A stretch of DNA of 64,000 nucleotides from Pseudomonadota bacterium (GTDB lineage: Bacteria > Desulfobacterota > Binatia > Binatales > Binataceae): positions 1 through 64,000 of the forward strand of contig JAJPKA010000020.1 of assembly GCA_021323945.1 (NCBI GenBank), in the 5' to 3' direction. The notes beneath the pieces were generated by a model. That model saw only the letters and a program-made list of their open reading frames with translations. It ran no database searches and was not told the origin of the DNA. The position numbers and the translations under genes were made by a program. Below, piece after piece: positions 1 through 12,054 of the stretch. Position 1 is the first letter of the stretch. Each line of letters opens with the position of its first letter.

Positions 1-171
1 AAGCACGCAACCTTTTTTGTCGACCCCCCCAAGGGACATCCCCTGTATCTCAATGAGCAGGCCCCTGCGAGCTATCTCGACATTACCCGATACACCACGC
101 CCACCGGACTAACGATGATTATGCGATAGTGAGAACTCTCAGATTCACGAGGAGCGCAGTAGAGACTTTGC

Positions 172-2052
172 TCACCGCCTGGTGAAGCCGTCAGTACTCC
201 ACCGTTCGGAGCCGACTCCATTGTGGACGAAAAAGAGCCCTTCCGGGTCGTATTTGCGTTTAATTTCGGCGAGCCGAGCATAGTTACTGCCCCAATATGA
301 TCGCTGCCAGTCTTTTTCAAAATAATCGCTCTCGCTAACGTATGAACCAGCTTGCGGTACTAGTGCACGAAGTCGGCTCATACAGGAGTTCACGTGCTGT
401 GCAGCGATCCGGCCTTGTGAGATCGCTGGTTCGTGTCCGCCGATCCCGGGATATGCCGGCCCCTGGGCTTCTGCAGCAATAGCCAGGGCGAAGGCGCTGA
501 AGACCTGCGGATTGATTGCAGTGTTATGCGCCTCGGCAATGGCTTCAGCTGGGGCGCCGGCGAGTCCCTTGTTAAAGTGCAGCGACAGTGTCGAGTAACG
601 AGAGCCAGCAAAGAGTGCGTCCGCCAGGTGTGCTTGCGCCTCACTCGCGAGAAGCGACGATGGCAACCAGAGTGAATCGAAACCCCAAATAAACCATCCC
701 ACCTGACTAGCATCAGCAACCCACCAGGCGTGCTGGGGACTAGCCCCGGGTCTTTCGTCAATGTCGAAGACTGGCTGCTCGTAGAGCCATCCCACCAGCC
801 GGCTTATTAAGGTCAAAAGCCGCCCGCCTCGTGGATTTGGGACAATCAATTCAGGCCAGTGCTTCTTCCACCAACTCACGTCCCACATGTGGCGCGCTGG
901 CCAACTTGCGATTATTCGTCGGCCTTCAAAAAAGTATTCGCGCGAGCGGGCTACCCAGCCGAGAAAGGGCTGCCAAACCGCCTCCGCCTGCCGGCTATCC
1001 AACCCGTATGAGACCATATTAATGGCGATTGAATTGTTGCGGTTAAAGCTAACCTGTTCTCCCCAGCAGTGATTGAAGAGCCCTTCCCCGTAGAAGCTCA
1101 GGAACTCGCGAATCAGGCGCTTGTAAGCATTTTCGGAGGTCGCTCTTACGGTGAAACTGGCAATGCCGAAATACTCAGGAAGCTCGCGGATGCGCAATGT
1201 GACCCTGGTCATCACACCAAAAGTCCCACCCCCGCCCCCTTTAAGGGCCCAGAACAAGTCGGCATTGGTGCATTCGTTCGCGATACGAATCTGGCCGTCC
1301 GCGGTAACTATTTCTGCCTCTAGCAGGCCAGCGGCAGCTAGCCCATAATGCTTCGAAAAACTTCCAAACCCACCACTTTGAATCAGTCCCGCTACGCCCA
1401 CCGTGGTGCAACCGCCACCTTGAACGTATCTCCCGTTCCGAGTGGTAACCGCGTCATAGACTTGCATCCAGATGGTTCCGGCGCCGATTGTGACAGCTGG
1501 TTGCGGACGGAGAGCAGCCGCGCAGCCCTGCGGCACGAATGCATCATGTATTGTGATGTCGTCGAGGTAACGCGTCCAAATCAAAAGCGAATCAGGAGCG
1601 TTCGAAGTGCCCTGATAACTGTGGCCGCCGCCTTTTATGGCAAGGCGCAGACGGTTCTCTCGTGCGAAGGTCACAGCGCTCGCGACGTCATGAGCATTCC
1701 TTGCCGCGACCGCGTAAACACTCGGGCTCGTGGTCCACGCCTCAAGCCATCCCAATGTCTGAGTAAGTCCTGGTTGATCGCGGATATAAAATGGATTGCT
1801 TAGATGTCGATAAAGTGCGCGTGCACTTGGGCTATCAGGAGCGGTTTTTAAGACGGAAAGTGGAAAATTTACAGGGATTAAGTCACCGCTAAGACTACGC
1901 TGCAGCTCCTTCCAAGCGGCTGGAGATGGCCAGTCCGGATCCGAAGGGCGGCAGCGACGGAACGCCGAAGCTGTAAATGCCAGCTTTGGACTAGGCAGAA
2001 TGGCTACAAGCTCGGCAGCTCCTATCCCCTTTAAGAATTGTCGTCTGTTCAT
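172..2052 (-). CDS. Tat-exported FAD-linked oxidase, berberine-bridge-enzyme type
   Basis: A 626-residue flavoprotein oxidase of the BBE/PCMH family, expected to oxidise a sugar, alcohol or secondary metabolite outside the cytoplasm; the substrate is unknown. The N terminus carries a twin-arginine signal (RRQFLKG, residues 3-9) followed by a hydrophobic stretch. The FAD-binding domain has GGGHSYQG with His144 and GGGCTTVG with Cys215. These are the two positions that hold FAD covalently in bicovalent members. The C-terminal BBE motif lies near YDPEGLFFVHNG. The gene stands alone, divergent from the ClC gene. The ATG start is chosen because it places the Tat motif at the extreme N terminus. 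Confidence 0.88.
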   Translation of the reverse strand: MNRRQFLKGIGAAELVAILPSPKLAFTASAFRRCRPSDPDWPSPAAWKELQRSLSGDLIPVNFPLSVLKTAPDSPSARALYRHLSNPFYIRDQPGLTQTLGWLEAWTTSPSVYAVAARNAHDVASAVTFARENRLRLAIKGGGHSYQGTSNAPDSLLIWTRYLDDITIHDAFVPQGCAAALRPQPAVTIGAGTIWMQVYDAVTTRNGRYVQGGGCTTVGVAGLIQSGGFGSFSKHYGLAAAGLLEAEIVTADGQIRIANECTNADLFWALKGGGGGTFGVMTRVTLRIRELPEYFGIASFTVRATSENAYKRLIREFLSFYGEGLFNHCWGEQVSFNRNNSIAINMVSYGLDSRQAEAVWQPFLGWVARSREYFFEGRRIIASWPARHMWDVSWWKKHWPELIVPNPRGGRLLTLISRLVGWLYEQPVFDIDERPGASPQHAWWVADASQVGWFIWGFDSLWLPSSLLASEAQAHLADALFAGSRYSTLSLHFNKGLAGAPAEAIAEAHNTAINPQVFSAFALAIAAEAQGPAYPGIGGHEPAISQGRIAAQHVNSCMSRLRALVPQAGSYVSESDYFEKDWQRSYWGSNYARLAEIKRKYDPEGLFFVHNGVGSERWSTDGFTRR

Positions 2053-2629
2053 CGATCTAGAGATTCACCACGCTGACGCGTCGATGACACGCTGAATCAA
2101 TCTGAGCTATTGGAGGCTTCGGGATACTCGAAAGATTTCATTCGACCGCGCTGCCGAAAAAGGGCATTCTCCAGGCTCCTCTTGGGCTTCTCGCTTATAG
2201 ATCCATCTCGAAGAGTAGTGGTCGATTCGCGGCGTTGCCGACGCCCGAGCACCGGATGCACCAGTGATTGTTGACCGCCGCTTCTGCAACCCGCCAGCGA
2301 TCGTCATGGGGCGGCGGAACAGAAAGCGAGTTATCAGAGGAATCCGCAAACTGACCTGCCGTCAAGCCGCAAATCCAACTCTCGGCGATTTCTGTCAGCA
2401 AGTTTAGAAAGCCTTATGCAGGTAGGACGGACTCGATAGCCGATTGAGTCAACTGGCAAGCAAAATTCCAGGTCGTTAGATATTCGGTTTATATCCATCA
2501 AATATTAAACTTGATATGGCTCATCATTAAACATCTCGGTATGTTCCACAACTGGCTGTTGGAACATCCGGCTTGAGCTTACTCCGTCGAATCGGAACTT
2601 TTAATCATCTAAGAGCAAACGAAATACTG
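2053..2629. other. Intergenic region between two divergent genes
   Basis: About 575 bases between the oxidase and the ClC start. Short open frames on the minus strand (up to 80 codons) match no family I recognise and look non-coding. The AT-richer part at about 2480-2540 probably holds the divergent promoters, but no convincing -35/-10 pair can be named. Confidence 0.4.
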
Positions 2630-4573
2630 ATGAGCAGAGATCGATCCCGACACCAGGACAATCCGCTTGCCAATGAAAACCGTTCAGGCCTTGGCACATC
2701 ATCCGCGCTCGGCCACGATGCCAGGACGCCAGATCGCAGCATTGCGGGTTCATCGTCAACCGAAGGTCTACCGGTCGCCCCATCGATGGGGTTAACGCTG
2801 CAGTCGGTCGTGACTCCCCAGATGATCACGACTGTCGGTAGCCGCGTCGTTTTCCTCAGCGTCATCGCAATTTTGATTGGGCTCGCAGCGGGAGTAGTAG
2901 CACAGATTCTACTCGCGCTTATTGGTCTGATTACCAATCTGAGCTTTTACGGCCGCTTGACGACGCAGTTCTTTTCTCCGGCTGAGAATAAGCTTGGACT
3001 CTGGGTCATAATCGTGCCGGCGGTAGGAGGTGTGATTGTTGGCTTGATGGCTCGCTACGGTTCGGAAGCGATCCGCGGACATGGGATCCCAGAAGTCATG
3101 GAGCAGATCCTTCGCAATCAGAGCCGTATTCCTCCGCGTTTAACCTTTCTCAAGCCGCTCTCCGCTGCCATCGCGATCGGAACCGGAGGACCGTTCGGAG
3201 CAGAAGGGCCAATCATCGCGACTGGCGGTGCCCTAGGCTCTCTCATCGGCCAATTGCTAAAAACCACGGCGGATGAACGAAAAATGTTGCTGTCGGCTGG
3301 GGCTGCGGCCGGAATGGCAGCTACCTTTGGCAGCCCGGTATCCGCCATTCTGTTGGCTATCGAGTTGTTGCTGTTTGAGTTTCGTCCTCGCTCTCTGATT
3401 CCGGTTGCCTGCGCCTGCGCTTCTGCGACCGCGCTGCGTCTCAAATTTATGGGTCCCACGCCGATTTTCCAGATGCCCAGCATCGATCCGCCAAGTCAGT
3501 CCGCACTGGCCCTGTATGTATTAGTCGGCGCGATCGTTGGCGTCGCGTCGGTCGCGGTCACACGCGCCGTATATCTGGCAGAAGACGGCTTTGATCTGCT
3601 GCCGATTCATTGGATGTGGTGGCCGGCACTGGGTGGCGTGGTGGTTGGCGTGATCGGGTACTTCGCTCCCCGCACGCTGGGTGTGGGCTACTACAACGTC
3701 CGAGATGAGTTGTCGGGAACACTCGCGACTAGTGCTCTTGCGATGCTCTGCGGGTTCAAATTTTTATCCTGGTCGATCTCGCTTGCCAGCGGCACTTCGG
3801 GTGGTACACTCGCTCCATTATTCACAATCGGTGGGGCAATGGGAGGAGCTATCGGGGCAGCCCTCGTGCGACTGTTTCCCACGGCAGGAGTCGACATCAG
3901 AGTCGCGGCTCTCATCGGCATGGCCGCGATGTTTGCAGGGGCTTCGCGCGCGCTTTTAGCCTCTATCGTGTTCGCCTTTGAAACCACCTTGCAGCCTCTC
4001 GCCCTGCTACCGCTCGCCGCCGGCTGCGTACCTGCCTTTCTCATCTCAGCTTTGCTGATGCGCCATACTATCATGACGGAAAAGATCGCGCGGCGAGGGG
4101 TTCAGGTTCCCGTCGACTACGCGGCCGACTTTCTTGAGCAGATGCTGGTAAAGGAAGTTGCGACTTCCAGGATCGTCTCACTAAGAGCCGATCAGACTTT
4201 GGGTGAAGTCCGCGCGTGGATCCTGCGGCGCGAGGAAGGAAGCACCCACCACGGTTTCCCGGTGCTCGACGACCAGCGCCTGGTCGGCATGATCAGTCAA
4301 CGTGACTTGCTTGATCTGAGCCAACCGGACTCGAAACGCCTATGCGAGCTGGTGCACGGCCCGTTTGCTGTCGCGTTCAAAGACAATACTTTGCGGCAGG
4401 CAGTCGAGTTGATGGCTAAAGAAGGGGTCGGACGCTTACCTGTCGTCGATCGCCAGGATCCGGGAAAATTGGTCGGAATTCTTTCTGATAGTGATATTAG
4501 GCGCGCAATTCGTAAATGGCTTGAAGAATCAGAACAAGCGCAACAAACCCTGCGCTTGCGCACTCTATTTTGA
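2630..4573 (+). CDS. ClC-family chloride channel/transporter with CBS pair
   Basis: Membrane chloride channel or Cl-/H+ exchanger with a cytoplasmic CBS pair. The ClC signature loops are visible: GHGIPEV (selectivity, GSGIP type), GAEGPI (gating glutamate of the GREGP motif) and GGTLAPLF (GxFAP type). About ten hydrophobic segments precede two CBS domains in the last ~130 residues, which probably sense a nucleotide. The ATG at 2630 is taken as start. The frame stays open to a TTG at 2573, which would add 19 residues without a clear ribosome site. Length (about 647 residues) is normal for ClC plus CBS. Confidence 0.9.
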   Translation: MSRDRSRHQDNPLANENRSGLGTSSALGHDARTPDRSIAGSSSTEGLPVAPSMGLTLQSVVTPQMITTVGSRVVFLSVIAILIGLAAGVVAQILLALIGLITNLSFYGRLTTQFFSPAENKLGLWVIIVPAVGGVIVGLMARYGSEAIRGHGIPEVMEQILRNQSRIPPRLTFLKPLSAAIAIGTGGPFGAEGPIIATGGALGSLIGQLLKTTADERKMLLSAGAAAGMAATFGSPVSAILLAIELLLFEFRPRSLIPVACACASATALRLKFMGPTPIFQMPSIDPPSQSALALYVLVGAIVGVASVAVTRAVYLAEDGFDLLPIHWMWWPALGGVVVGVIGYFAPRTLGVGYYNVRDELSGTLATSALAMLCGFKFLSWSISLASGTSGGTLAPLFTIGGAMGGAIGAALVRLFPTAGVDIRVAALIGMAAMFAGASRALLASIVFAFETTLQPLALLPLAAGCVPAFLISALLMRHTIMTEKIARRGVQVPVDYAADFLEQMLVKEVATSRIVSLRADQTLGEVRAWILRREEGSTHHGFPVLDDQRLVGMISQRDLLDLSQPDSKRLCELVHGPFAVAFKDNTLRQAVELMAKEGVGRLPVVDRQDPGKLVGILSDSDIRRAIRKWLEESEQAQQTLRLRTLF

Positions 4574-5106
4574 GTGGCGACTAATGTGCTCGTATTCCTG
4601 AAAAGACGTTGGGGCGCAGTCCGGTCTGCTCATTGACGCGCGATCCTATGCTACGGGCCGCTGCATGCTTGGTGTCGGGTGCGGGTGAGCTGCTGGTCTG
4701 GCAACCCGCCCCGCTATGGCGCTGTGGCTGCCGCGGCTAGTATGGCATTGGGAGTTGCGTTGGTGTGGCTTTTTCAGGCTGCGCTTCCCGCCGGCTCTAG
4801 CGGTCGCTCTCTTGCCACAATTTGATGCCCTCCCCGAGCATTAGGCATCGATTTTCCCTGTCGGCCCGGGTACGTTGCTGATAACGAGTTAGTTCACCCT
4901 TTACCGTTAGTTGAGGATGAAGCTGAATCGTCTGCCGTAACGCGCCATTTTGATGGGATTCAACGAGCTCACCAGCAAGCGGGCAGAGTGGCGAGTTAGC
5001 GCCAGATTCTGACCTCAAGCGCGTGCTCGTTCGCCCGCTCTCGCCCGGATTCAATTGGGATGTTCATCAGGAAGCAGTCGCTATCAGCTTCCTTGTCGGT
5101 AGCCGC
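4574..5106. other. Intergenic region, no recognised gene
   Basis: About 530 bases between the convergent ClC and radical SAM genes. An 85-codon open frame on the minus strand (4797-5054) has no recognisable domain and no clear ribosome site. I see no terminator hairpin with a T-run. Confidence 0.4.
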
Positions 5107-6150
5107 TTAGGCTAAAGCACCACTACAACTGGAACCGGCACCGGCCGTGCAACCGAAGCAATGGGGTCCGGTTACGATCCGGCTCCCACGGAGGGTACTA
5201 AGATCGTCGATTTGCCAAATCGTTAACGGAGTTCGCCGCACGGGAGAGATTGGCAGCTCCAACATCTGATTAAAATCACAATCGAACAACCTACCATCCC
5301 AGCCCACGCTTACCAGGCTGCGACACATCAGCCCATCCACCGTCGCGGGATTGAAGTGATTGACCAGCAACCCCATGTATTCCGACAGCTTACCATCTTC
5401 TTGCAGCTGACGGGCGAACCGATTGATGGGCATATTGGTAATGGTCAGCAACCGGTCGAACACGATACCAAAATCGCGGCCCAACTCTTCACGATACCGG
5501 GCTTCGAGCTGCGCCTGCGCAGGTGGCAACGCTGCATCGAGTGGATTGTAGACCAAATCCAGTCTGAGCTCGCGGCCATAACCGAGCTGATTAAGCTGTC
5601 GCAATGCCGCGATGCTTTTGGCAAACACCCCACGACCACGCTGACGCTCGACATTTTCGGGGCGATAACAAGGTAAGGAACAAATCAGGTGGACGTTCTC
5701 CTGGCGATAAAAATCCGCCAACCAATCCATCCCTGGTTCAAACAGCACAGTCAGATTACAGCGAACCTTGACCTGGTAGCCCCTGCTCCGCGCGTTTGTC
5801 ACCAGCCATCGGAAATTCGGATTAAGCTCGGGCGCGCCACCCGTGATATCGATCTCGCGGATACAGGAGCTGGTCGCCAGTAGGTCGAGTAGCCGTTGAG
5901 CAGTCGATAAAGTCATCACTTCGGTGCGCTTGGGCCCGGCATCGACGTGACAATGATGGCAGGCCTGATTGCAGAGCTTGCCAAGGTTGACTTGCAAGGC
6001 CACAGGCGCCTGTGTGCGGCGCAGCGGTCCTAATCCGTGCCGGATCAGGACCGCCTCAAAACTCGGAGTCAGAGGGTTAGGAGGATCTCGCTTTGGCAGG
6101 GATTGCTCCACTTGGTTGTCACGAACAGGAGAGCCTTGGCCTGTCCCCAA
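5107..6150 (-). CDS. arsS: ArsS-type radical SAM protein (Cys form of the rSAM/SeCys family)
   Basis: Radical SAM enzyme of the family linked to arsenosugar formation (ArsS; also described as rSAM/selenocysteine). CxxxCxxC is at C60, C64 and C67 (LCNQACHHCHVDAG), the SAM-cluster motif with the family's HVDAGP continuation. The C terminus, CFGCTAGAGSSCSG, keeps the auxiliary cysteines C331, C334 and C342. Cys342 (codon TGT) is where many relatives carry selenocysteine. It starts with TTG only 5 bases after the rpoD stop, so it is probably cotranscribed. No arsM or ars resistance gene is nearby, so the arsenic role rests on family membership alone. Confidence 0.82.
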   Translation of the reverse strand: MGTGQGSPVRDNQVEQSLPKRDPPNPLTPSFEAVLIRHGLGPLRRTQAPVALQVNLGKLCNQACHHCHVDAGPKRTEVMTLSTAQRLLDLLATSSCIREIDITGGAPELNPNFRWLVTNARSRGYQVKVRCNLTVLFEPGMDWLADFYRQENVHLICSLPCYRPENVERQRGRGVFAKSIAALRQLNQLGYGRELRLDLVYNPLDAALPPAQAQLEARYREELGRDFGIVFDRLLTITNMPINRFARQLQEDGKLSEYMGLLVNHFNPATVDGLMCRSLVSVGWDGRLFDCDFNQMLELPISPVRRTPLTIWQIDDLSTLRGSRIVTGPHCFGCTAGAGSSCSGALA

Positions 6151-6155
6151 ATCTG

Positions 6156-7916
<1,761 letters not shown>

Positions 7917-8443
7917 GCTTTTTCACTGACTCGCACGCGCCAGCGCGCGGGACTTTGTGGATGGTCCGCGCGACGTCTTGCAAACCACCAAAGTAGAACC
8001 ACGCCTCGCTTCTCCCAGCTCGGCCGGCCAACATGCAGATGGTATGGAGCGACCCGAGCGGCCTCCCGGTAAACCGCTCTGGGGCGCATGAGGCGGCGTT
8101 TTGTCGAACCCGCCGACACAAGAAGGAAAGCTAGCAAAGGTCCCAAGGCTAGGAAAATGACCCTACGAAATCAACCTAGCCCGCTTATCTCAACAAGCCG
8201 ATAATTTCAAGCCTAATATAATAACGATCGCTCTGAAATGACACTCTTTTCGGCCAGGCCTCGGAAAGTGCCCTAATTTGGGTCCTCCAGCCTTGTGCTC
8301 CGAAACCGGGATACGCCAGGATGCGAGAACTATAAAATTGCTTTTCAAAATGCATGCCCGAGAATTGATCAGCCCCGGCAGCGTGCCACTTAATGGCAGA
8401 GTCGGCACTCCAACTTTGAGACAATCCGGTTCTGATATTTAGG
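7917..8443. other. Divergent intergenic region rpoD / polB
   Basis: About 525 bases carrying the 5' regions of both genes. Several short overlapping frames exist but none has codon structure or similarity I can support. No riboswitch or hairpin was recognised. Confidence 0.4.
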
Positions 8444-10753
8444 ATGGCCAGTTATCAGCAGCTCAGTGGTCAATTTTATCATAACAAATTGCTCTTCGGA
8501 GAACAGACCAGGCCGAATGTCGTCGCGGTCGAAATCGCATCCCCACGCGAAATAGAACTTATTAGACGTGAAGGCAAGCAAACACGCCAAGAGCGATACC
8601 CGCTGAAGCTTTTCGCACTGCTCGCCGACAGAGCACTGTTGGACGGGTTCAGAGCACCGCATCAGCTGGCTGAATTGAAGGGCCAGTTCCCGTTCCGGTT
8701 TATCGCTTATTTTGATTCCCTGAGCGACCTTGATGCATTACGGCGCCACCTCCGGCTGCGCACTGGTAAAAGCTCCGGCGCCGCGGATGTACCGTATCTG
8801 ATACTCGCGGATCCGGTTGAGCAACACCTAATGTTGAGCGGTATAACCTTCTTCATCGGCATGAAATTTGAGCATCTCCGCCGCCTCCAACTCGACATCG
8901 AGACCTACATCTCCAAAGGCTTCGAATTTCCCTCGGCCGCTCGCGAAACTGATCGGATTATCGCCATCGCCCTGACCGATTCTGACGGTTTTGAGTGTGT
9001 CCTGTCGGGCAGAGAAATGGATGAGCGGTCGATGCTGATGGAGATGGTCCGCATTATTAGGGAGCGCGACCCTGACGTTATCGAAGGTCACAATTTATTC
9101 CGTTTCGATCTGGAATATCTCGAGAGCCGCGCTGCTCGTTACCGACTCCGGTTGAGCTTGGGCCGTGACGGTTCTCCGCTTCGCGCGCGCCCGTCACGTA
9201 TCCAGATCGCTGAGCGCACCATCGCTTATCGCCGATACGATGCTTACGGACGCAGTATCGTCGACACCTGGTTTCTGGCCCAGCACTACGATATAGCCAG
9301 CCGCCAGTTGGAGGGGTTCGGACTGAAGGAATTGGCTCAGCATTTCGGGATCGCACGTCGGGGTCGGGTTTACATCGAGCCGACCAAAGTGAGCGCATAC
9401 TTCGACCATGATACCGACAAGCTGCTTGAATATGCACTCGACGACGCGCGCGAGACAGGAACATTGGCCGCGCTGATGTCACCCAGTTATTTCGTGCAGG
9501 CTCAGATCTTTCCGTGTTCGTACCAGAGCACGATGCTGCGGGGAAATGCGACCAAAATTGACGCCTTGTTGATGCGAGCGTATCTGACGGCGGGCCATTC
9601 GATCCCTCAACCCCAGAAGCCTCAGCCGGTGGAGGGTGGCTATACTGAGATCCGGCGCTGTGGGGTGGCACGCAATGTTCTTCATTGTGATGTTACTTCG
9701 CTTTATCCCTCTCTGATACTCCAAGGCGGGCATCGGCCTCGGACTGACACCCTGAACATCTTTTTGCGGCTACTGGCCGATTTGCGCAGCTTTCGGATTC
9801 AAGCCAAGGCCGCCGTGGCTAAACTGGTCGGTATCGAGCGGCGCAATATGGAAGCGCTGCAGCAAACTCTCAAAGTTTTAATCAACTCGTTTTACGGTTA
9901 CTTGGGCTTTGCGTTGGGCCATTTCAATGATTTTGAACAGGCGAACATCGTCACTCGCAAGGGCCGTGAGCTGATCCAGCGGGCAATCGTCGATTTGGAG
10001 GCGCGCGGTGCCCTGGTGCTGGAGGTCGATACTGACGGAATCTATTTCGTCGCGCCGTTTGCACTCGACGATTCCGCAGCTGCGGAGCGATTAATCGAGG
10101 ACCTCGGGAGCTTCATGCCGGTCGGAATTCGCCTGGAGATCGACGGACACTATCCGGCCATGTTCAGCTACAAGATGAAAAACTACGTCCTCCTCGATCG
10201 ACTGGGTCAGATCACGATTCGCGGTTCGGGCCTGAAGTCGCGCGGCCTTGAGCGCTTCCTGCGCCGCTTCATGGAAGAAATGTTTGAATTGCTGCTAACC
10301 GGCCGGCAGGAACAGGTCGAACTTCTTTATGAGGACTATCTTGATCGCATCGCCCGTCATCAAATGGGCATCGCAGAACTCACAAAGACCGAAACCCTGC
10401 AAGATTCGCCGGAAATTTACCGGGGCAAGCTCAACCGTGGTCAGCGCAATGTAGCGGCCGCTTATGAGCTTGCGCTAAAAGCCTCACGAAAATATACGAG
10501 TGGCGATCAGATTTCCTACTATGTCAGCGGGCGCGGCAGTAATGTCAAAGTGGCAGCTGCGGCCAAAATGGCAACCGAGTACAACAGCAGCTTCCCCGAT
10601 GAGAATGTCGAATATTATCAGTGGAAGTTGGCAGACGTTTATCAGAAATTTCGACCATTCGTTCGCCGCCAGGGATTGTTCCCGGCCGGCGAAATTGACC
10701 CGGCCGAGAACAGGCCAGTGCAGCAGGAGCTATTCCCGTCGACCGAGCCTTAG
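8444..10753 (+). CDS. Family B DNA polymerase (PolB / Pol II type)
   Basis: DNA-directed DNA polymerase of family B, 769 residues, likely for repair or translesion synthesis beside the replicative PolC/DnaE. The 3'-5' exonuclease motifs are present: LDIETY (Exo I), GHNLFRFDLEYL (Exo II) and EYALDDARETG (Exo III), so proofreading should be active. The polymerase motifs are DVTSLYPSL (A), KVLINSFYGYLG (B) and VDTDGIYF (C, DTD). The ATG start fits the length of bacterial relatives. The gene stands alone, with no SOS-box-like palindrome obvious upstream. Confidence 0.92.
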   Translation: MASYQQLSGQFYHNKLLFGEQTRPNVVAVEIASPREIELIRREGKQTRQERYPLKLFALLADRALLDGFRAPHQLAELKGQFPFRFIAYFDSLSDLDALRRHLRLRTGKSSGAADVPYLILADPVEQHLMLSGITFFIGMKFEHLRRLQLDIETYISKGFEFPSAARETDRIIAIALTDSDGFECVLSGREMDERSMLMEMVRIIRERDPDVIEGHNLFRFDLEYLESRAARYRLRLSLGRDGSPLRARPSRIQIAERTIAYRRYDAYGRSIVDTWFLAQHYDIASRQLEGFGLKELAQHFGIARRGRVYIEPTKVSAYFDHDTDKLLEYALDDARETGTLAALMSPSYFVQAQIFPCSYQSTMLRGNATKIDALLMRAYLTAGHSIPQPQKPQPVEGGYTEIRRCGVARNVLHCDVTSLYPSLILQGGHRPRTDTLNIFLRLLADLRSFRIQAKAAVAKLVGIERRNMEALQQTLKVLINSFYGYLGFALGHFNDFEQANIVTRKGRELIQRAIVDLEARGALVLEVDTDGIYFVAPFALDDSAAAERLIEDLGSFMPVGIRLEIDGHYPAMFSYKMKNYVLLDRLGQITIRGSGLKSRGLERFLRRFMEEMFELLLTGRQEQVELLYEDYLDRIARHQMGIAELTKTETLQDSPEIYRGKLNRGQRNVAAAYELALKASRKYTSGDQISYYVSGRGSNVKVAAAAKMATEYNSSFPDENVEYYQWKLADVYQKFRPFVRRQGLFPAGEIDPAENRPVQQELFPSTEP

Positions 10754-10875
10754 CTATCCATTGCCACGCAGTGCGAGCCAGGCATAAAAGTCTAAGTCAG
10801 TGGCTAGAAGATACGGCACGGTCGAACGATAGGTGAGGCCCAACTTCAGAGTGGGCCAAGATGAGGGTATACGTC

Positions 10876-11949
10876 ATGGCTGAGCAAAGCACATCGCTTG
10901 ATTGGGATAAGGTAAAATCTTTCGCCGGAATAATGACTAATGAGCTAGGCGCAGCACTGATGGGCGCCCTCTCTTACATCGGCGACCGCCTGGAAATTTT
11001 TCAGGCGCTCGCGAATTCCGGTCCAGTCACCAGTGCCGAACTTGCAGCCAAGACCGGGCTCAACGAGCGCTATTTGCGCGAGTGGCTCGGTGCGATGACC
11101 GCGGCGAAATACCTCGAGTACGACCCAGCCAGCGGCCGTTACTCGATGCCGCGCGAGCATGCGATGGTGCTGGCTGATGAAAGCTCGCCATTCTACATGG
11201 GCGGCTTTATCCAGATGGTCGTGCCGGAAGTTGCGATGGCGCCCAAACTCATTGAATCTTTTCGCACCGGCCGAGGCATACCTCAAAGCGAATACCCCCC
11301 TGAGGTCTTCGAGGCTATCGAGCGCAGTTCAGCTCCCATGTACCGTCACAGCCTGCTCCGCAAATGGTTGCCGGCAATGCCCCAGGTAATCGAGTGCCTG
11401 AACAACGGCGGCGAGGTCTTGGACGTCGGCTGCGGCAGCGGGCGCGCCGCAATCACTATCGCATCCGCATTTCCTAAAGCCCGAGTTCATGGCTACGACG
11501 CGCATGCCGGCTCCATCGAACGCGCGCGAGCAAATGCTAAGGCAGCTGGTGTAGACGACCGTGTTAGCTTCGAAGTGGTCGATTGCACGCGTCTGCCCGC
11601 AGCGCGCTTCGATTTCATTTCGGCATTCGACGTGGTCCATGACTCCGTAGATCCTGGCGGTCTCCTGAAATCGATTCACGATGCGCTGAAACCCGATGGC
11701 ACATGCCTCATGGTAGAGGTCAACGCCTCAGCTCGGGTCGAAGACAATATCAACCCACTCGGGCGGATGATGTACGCGGCCAGCACTCTTTACTGCATGA
11801 CCGTCTCCCTCGCCCATCAAGGTGCAGGACTTGGGGCGTTAATGGGGGAAGCCAAGGCCCTGGAACTCGCCCAAAAGGCGGGATTTAGCCGCTCGCGCCG
11901 GCTCCCGGTCAAAGATGCGTTCTCGGCGCTCTACGAGCTTCGACCCTGA
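10876..11949 (+). CDS. SAM-dependent methyltransferase with N-terminal winged helix
   Basis: About 357 residues. The N-terminal ~90 residues form a winged-helix/dimerisation domain (TSAELAAKTGLNERYLREWL), as in Rv2258c-like methyltransferases. A class I Rossmann methyltransferase follows, with motif I VLDVGCGSGRAAITIA and an acidic residue at GYDAH. The substrate is unknown. GAGGG-like sequence at 10862-10867 lies 8 bases before ATG 10876, so this start is preferred over ATG 10861, five codons upstream. It precedes fabI by about 105 bases in the same direction, which may be chance. Confidence 0.85.
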   Translation: MAEQSTSLDWDKVKSFAGIMTNELGAALMGALSYIGDRLEIFQALANSGPVTSAELAAKTGLNERYLREWLGAMTAAKYLEYDPASGRYSMPREHAMVLADESSPFYMGGFIQMVVPEVAMAPKLIESFRTGRGIPQSEYPPEVFEAIERSSAPMYRHSLLRKWLPAMPQVIECLNNGGEVLDVGCGSGRAAITIASAFPKARVHGYDAHAGSIERARANAKAAGVDDRVSFEVVDCTRLPAARFDFISAFDVVHDSVDPGGLLKSIHDALKPDGTCLMVEVNASARVEDNINPLGRMMYAASTLYCMTVSLAHQGAGLGALMGEAKALELAQKAGFSRSRRLPVKDAFSALYELRP

Positions 11950-12054
11950 AACCTGCAAGGCGTTCGATCCTGAGTGCCAAAAAATCCGTGGAAGTTTGCT
12001 TAATCTTCAGCTATCCATCGCTCAGTTGGTCACGTGCGAGAGGGGTAACACCGA

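Noticed and set aside
10876-11949. ArsM partner for the ArsS-like gene
   Set aside because: The winged-helix N terminus is that of Rv2258c-like methyltransferases, the arsenite-binding cysteines are not seen, and a polymerase gene lies between.
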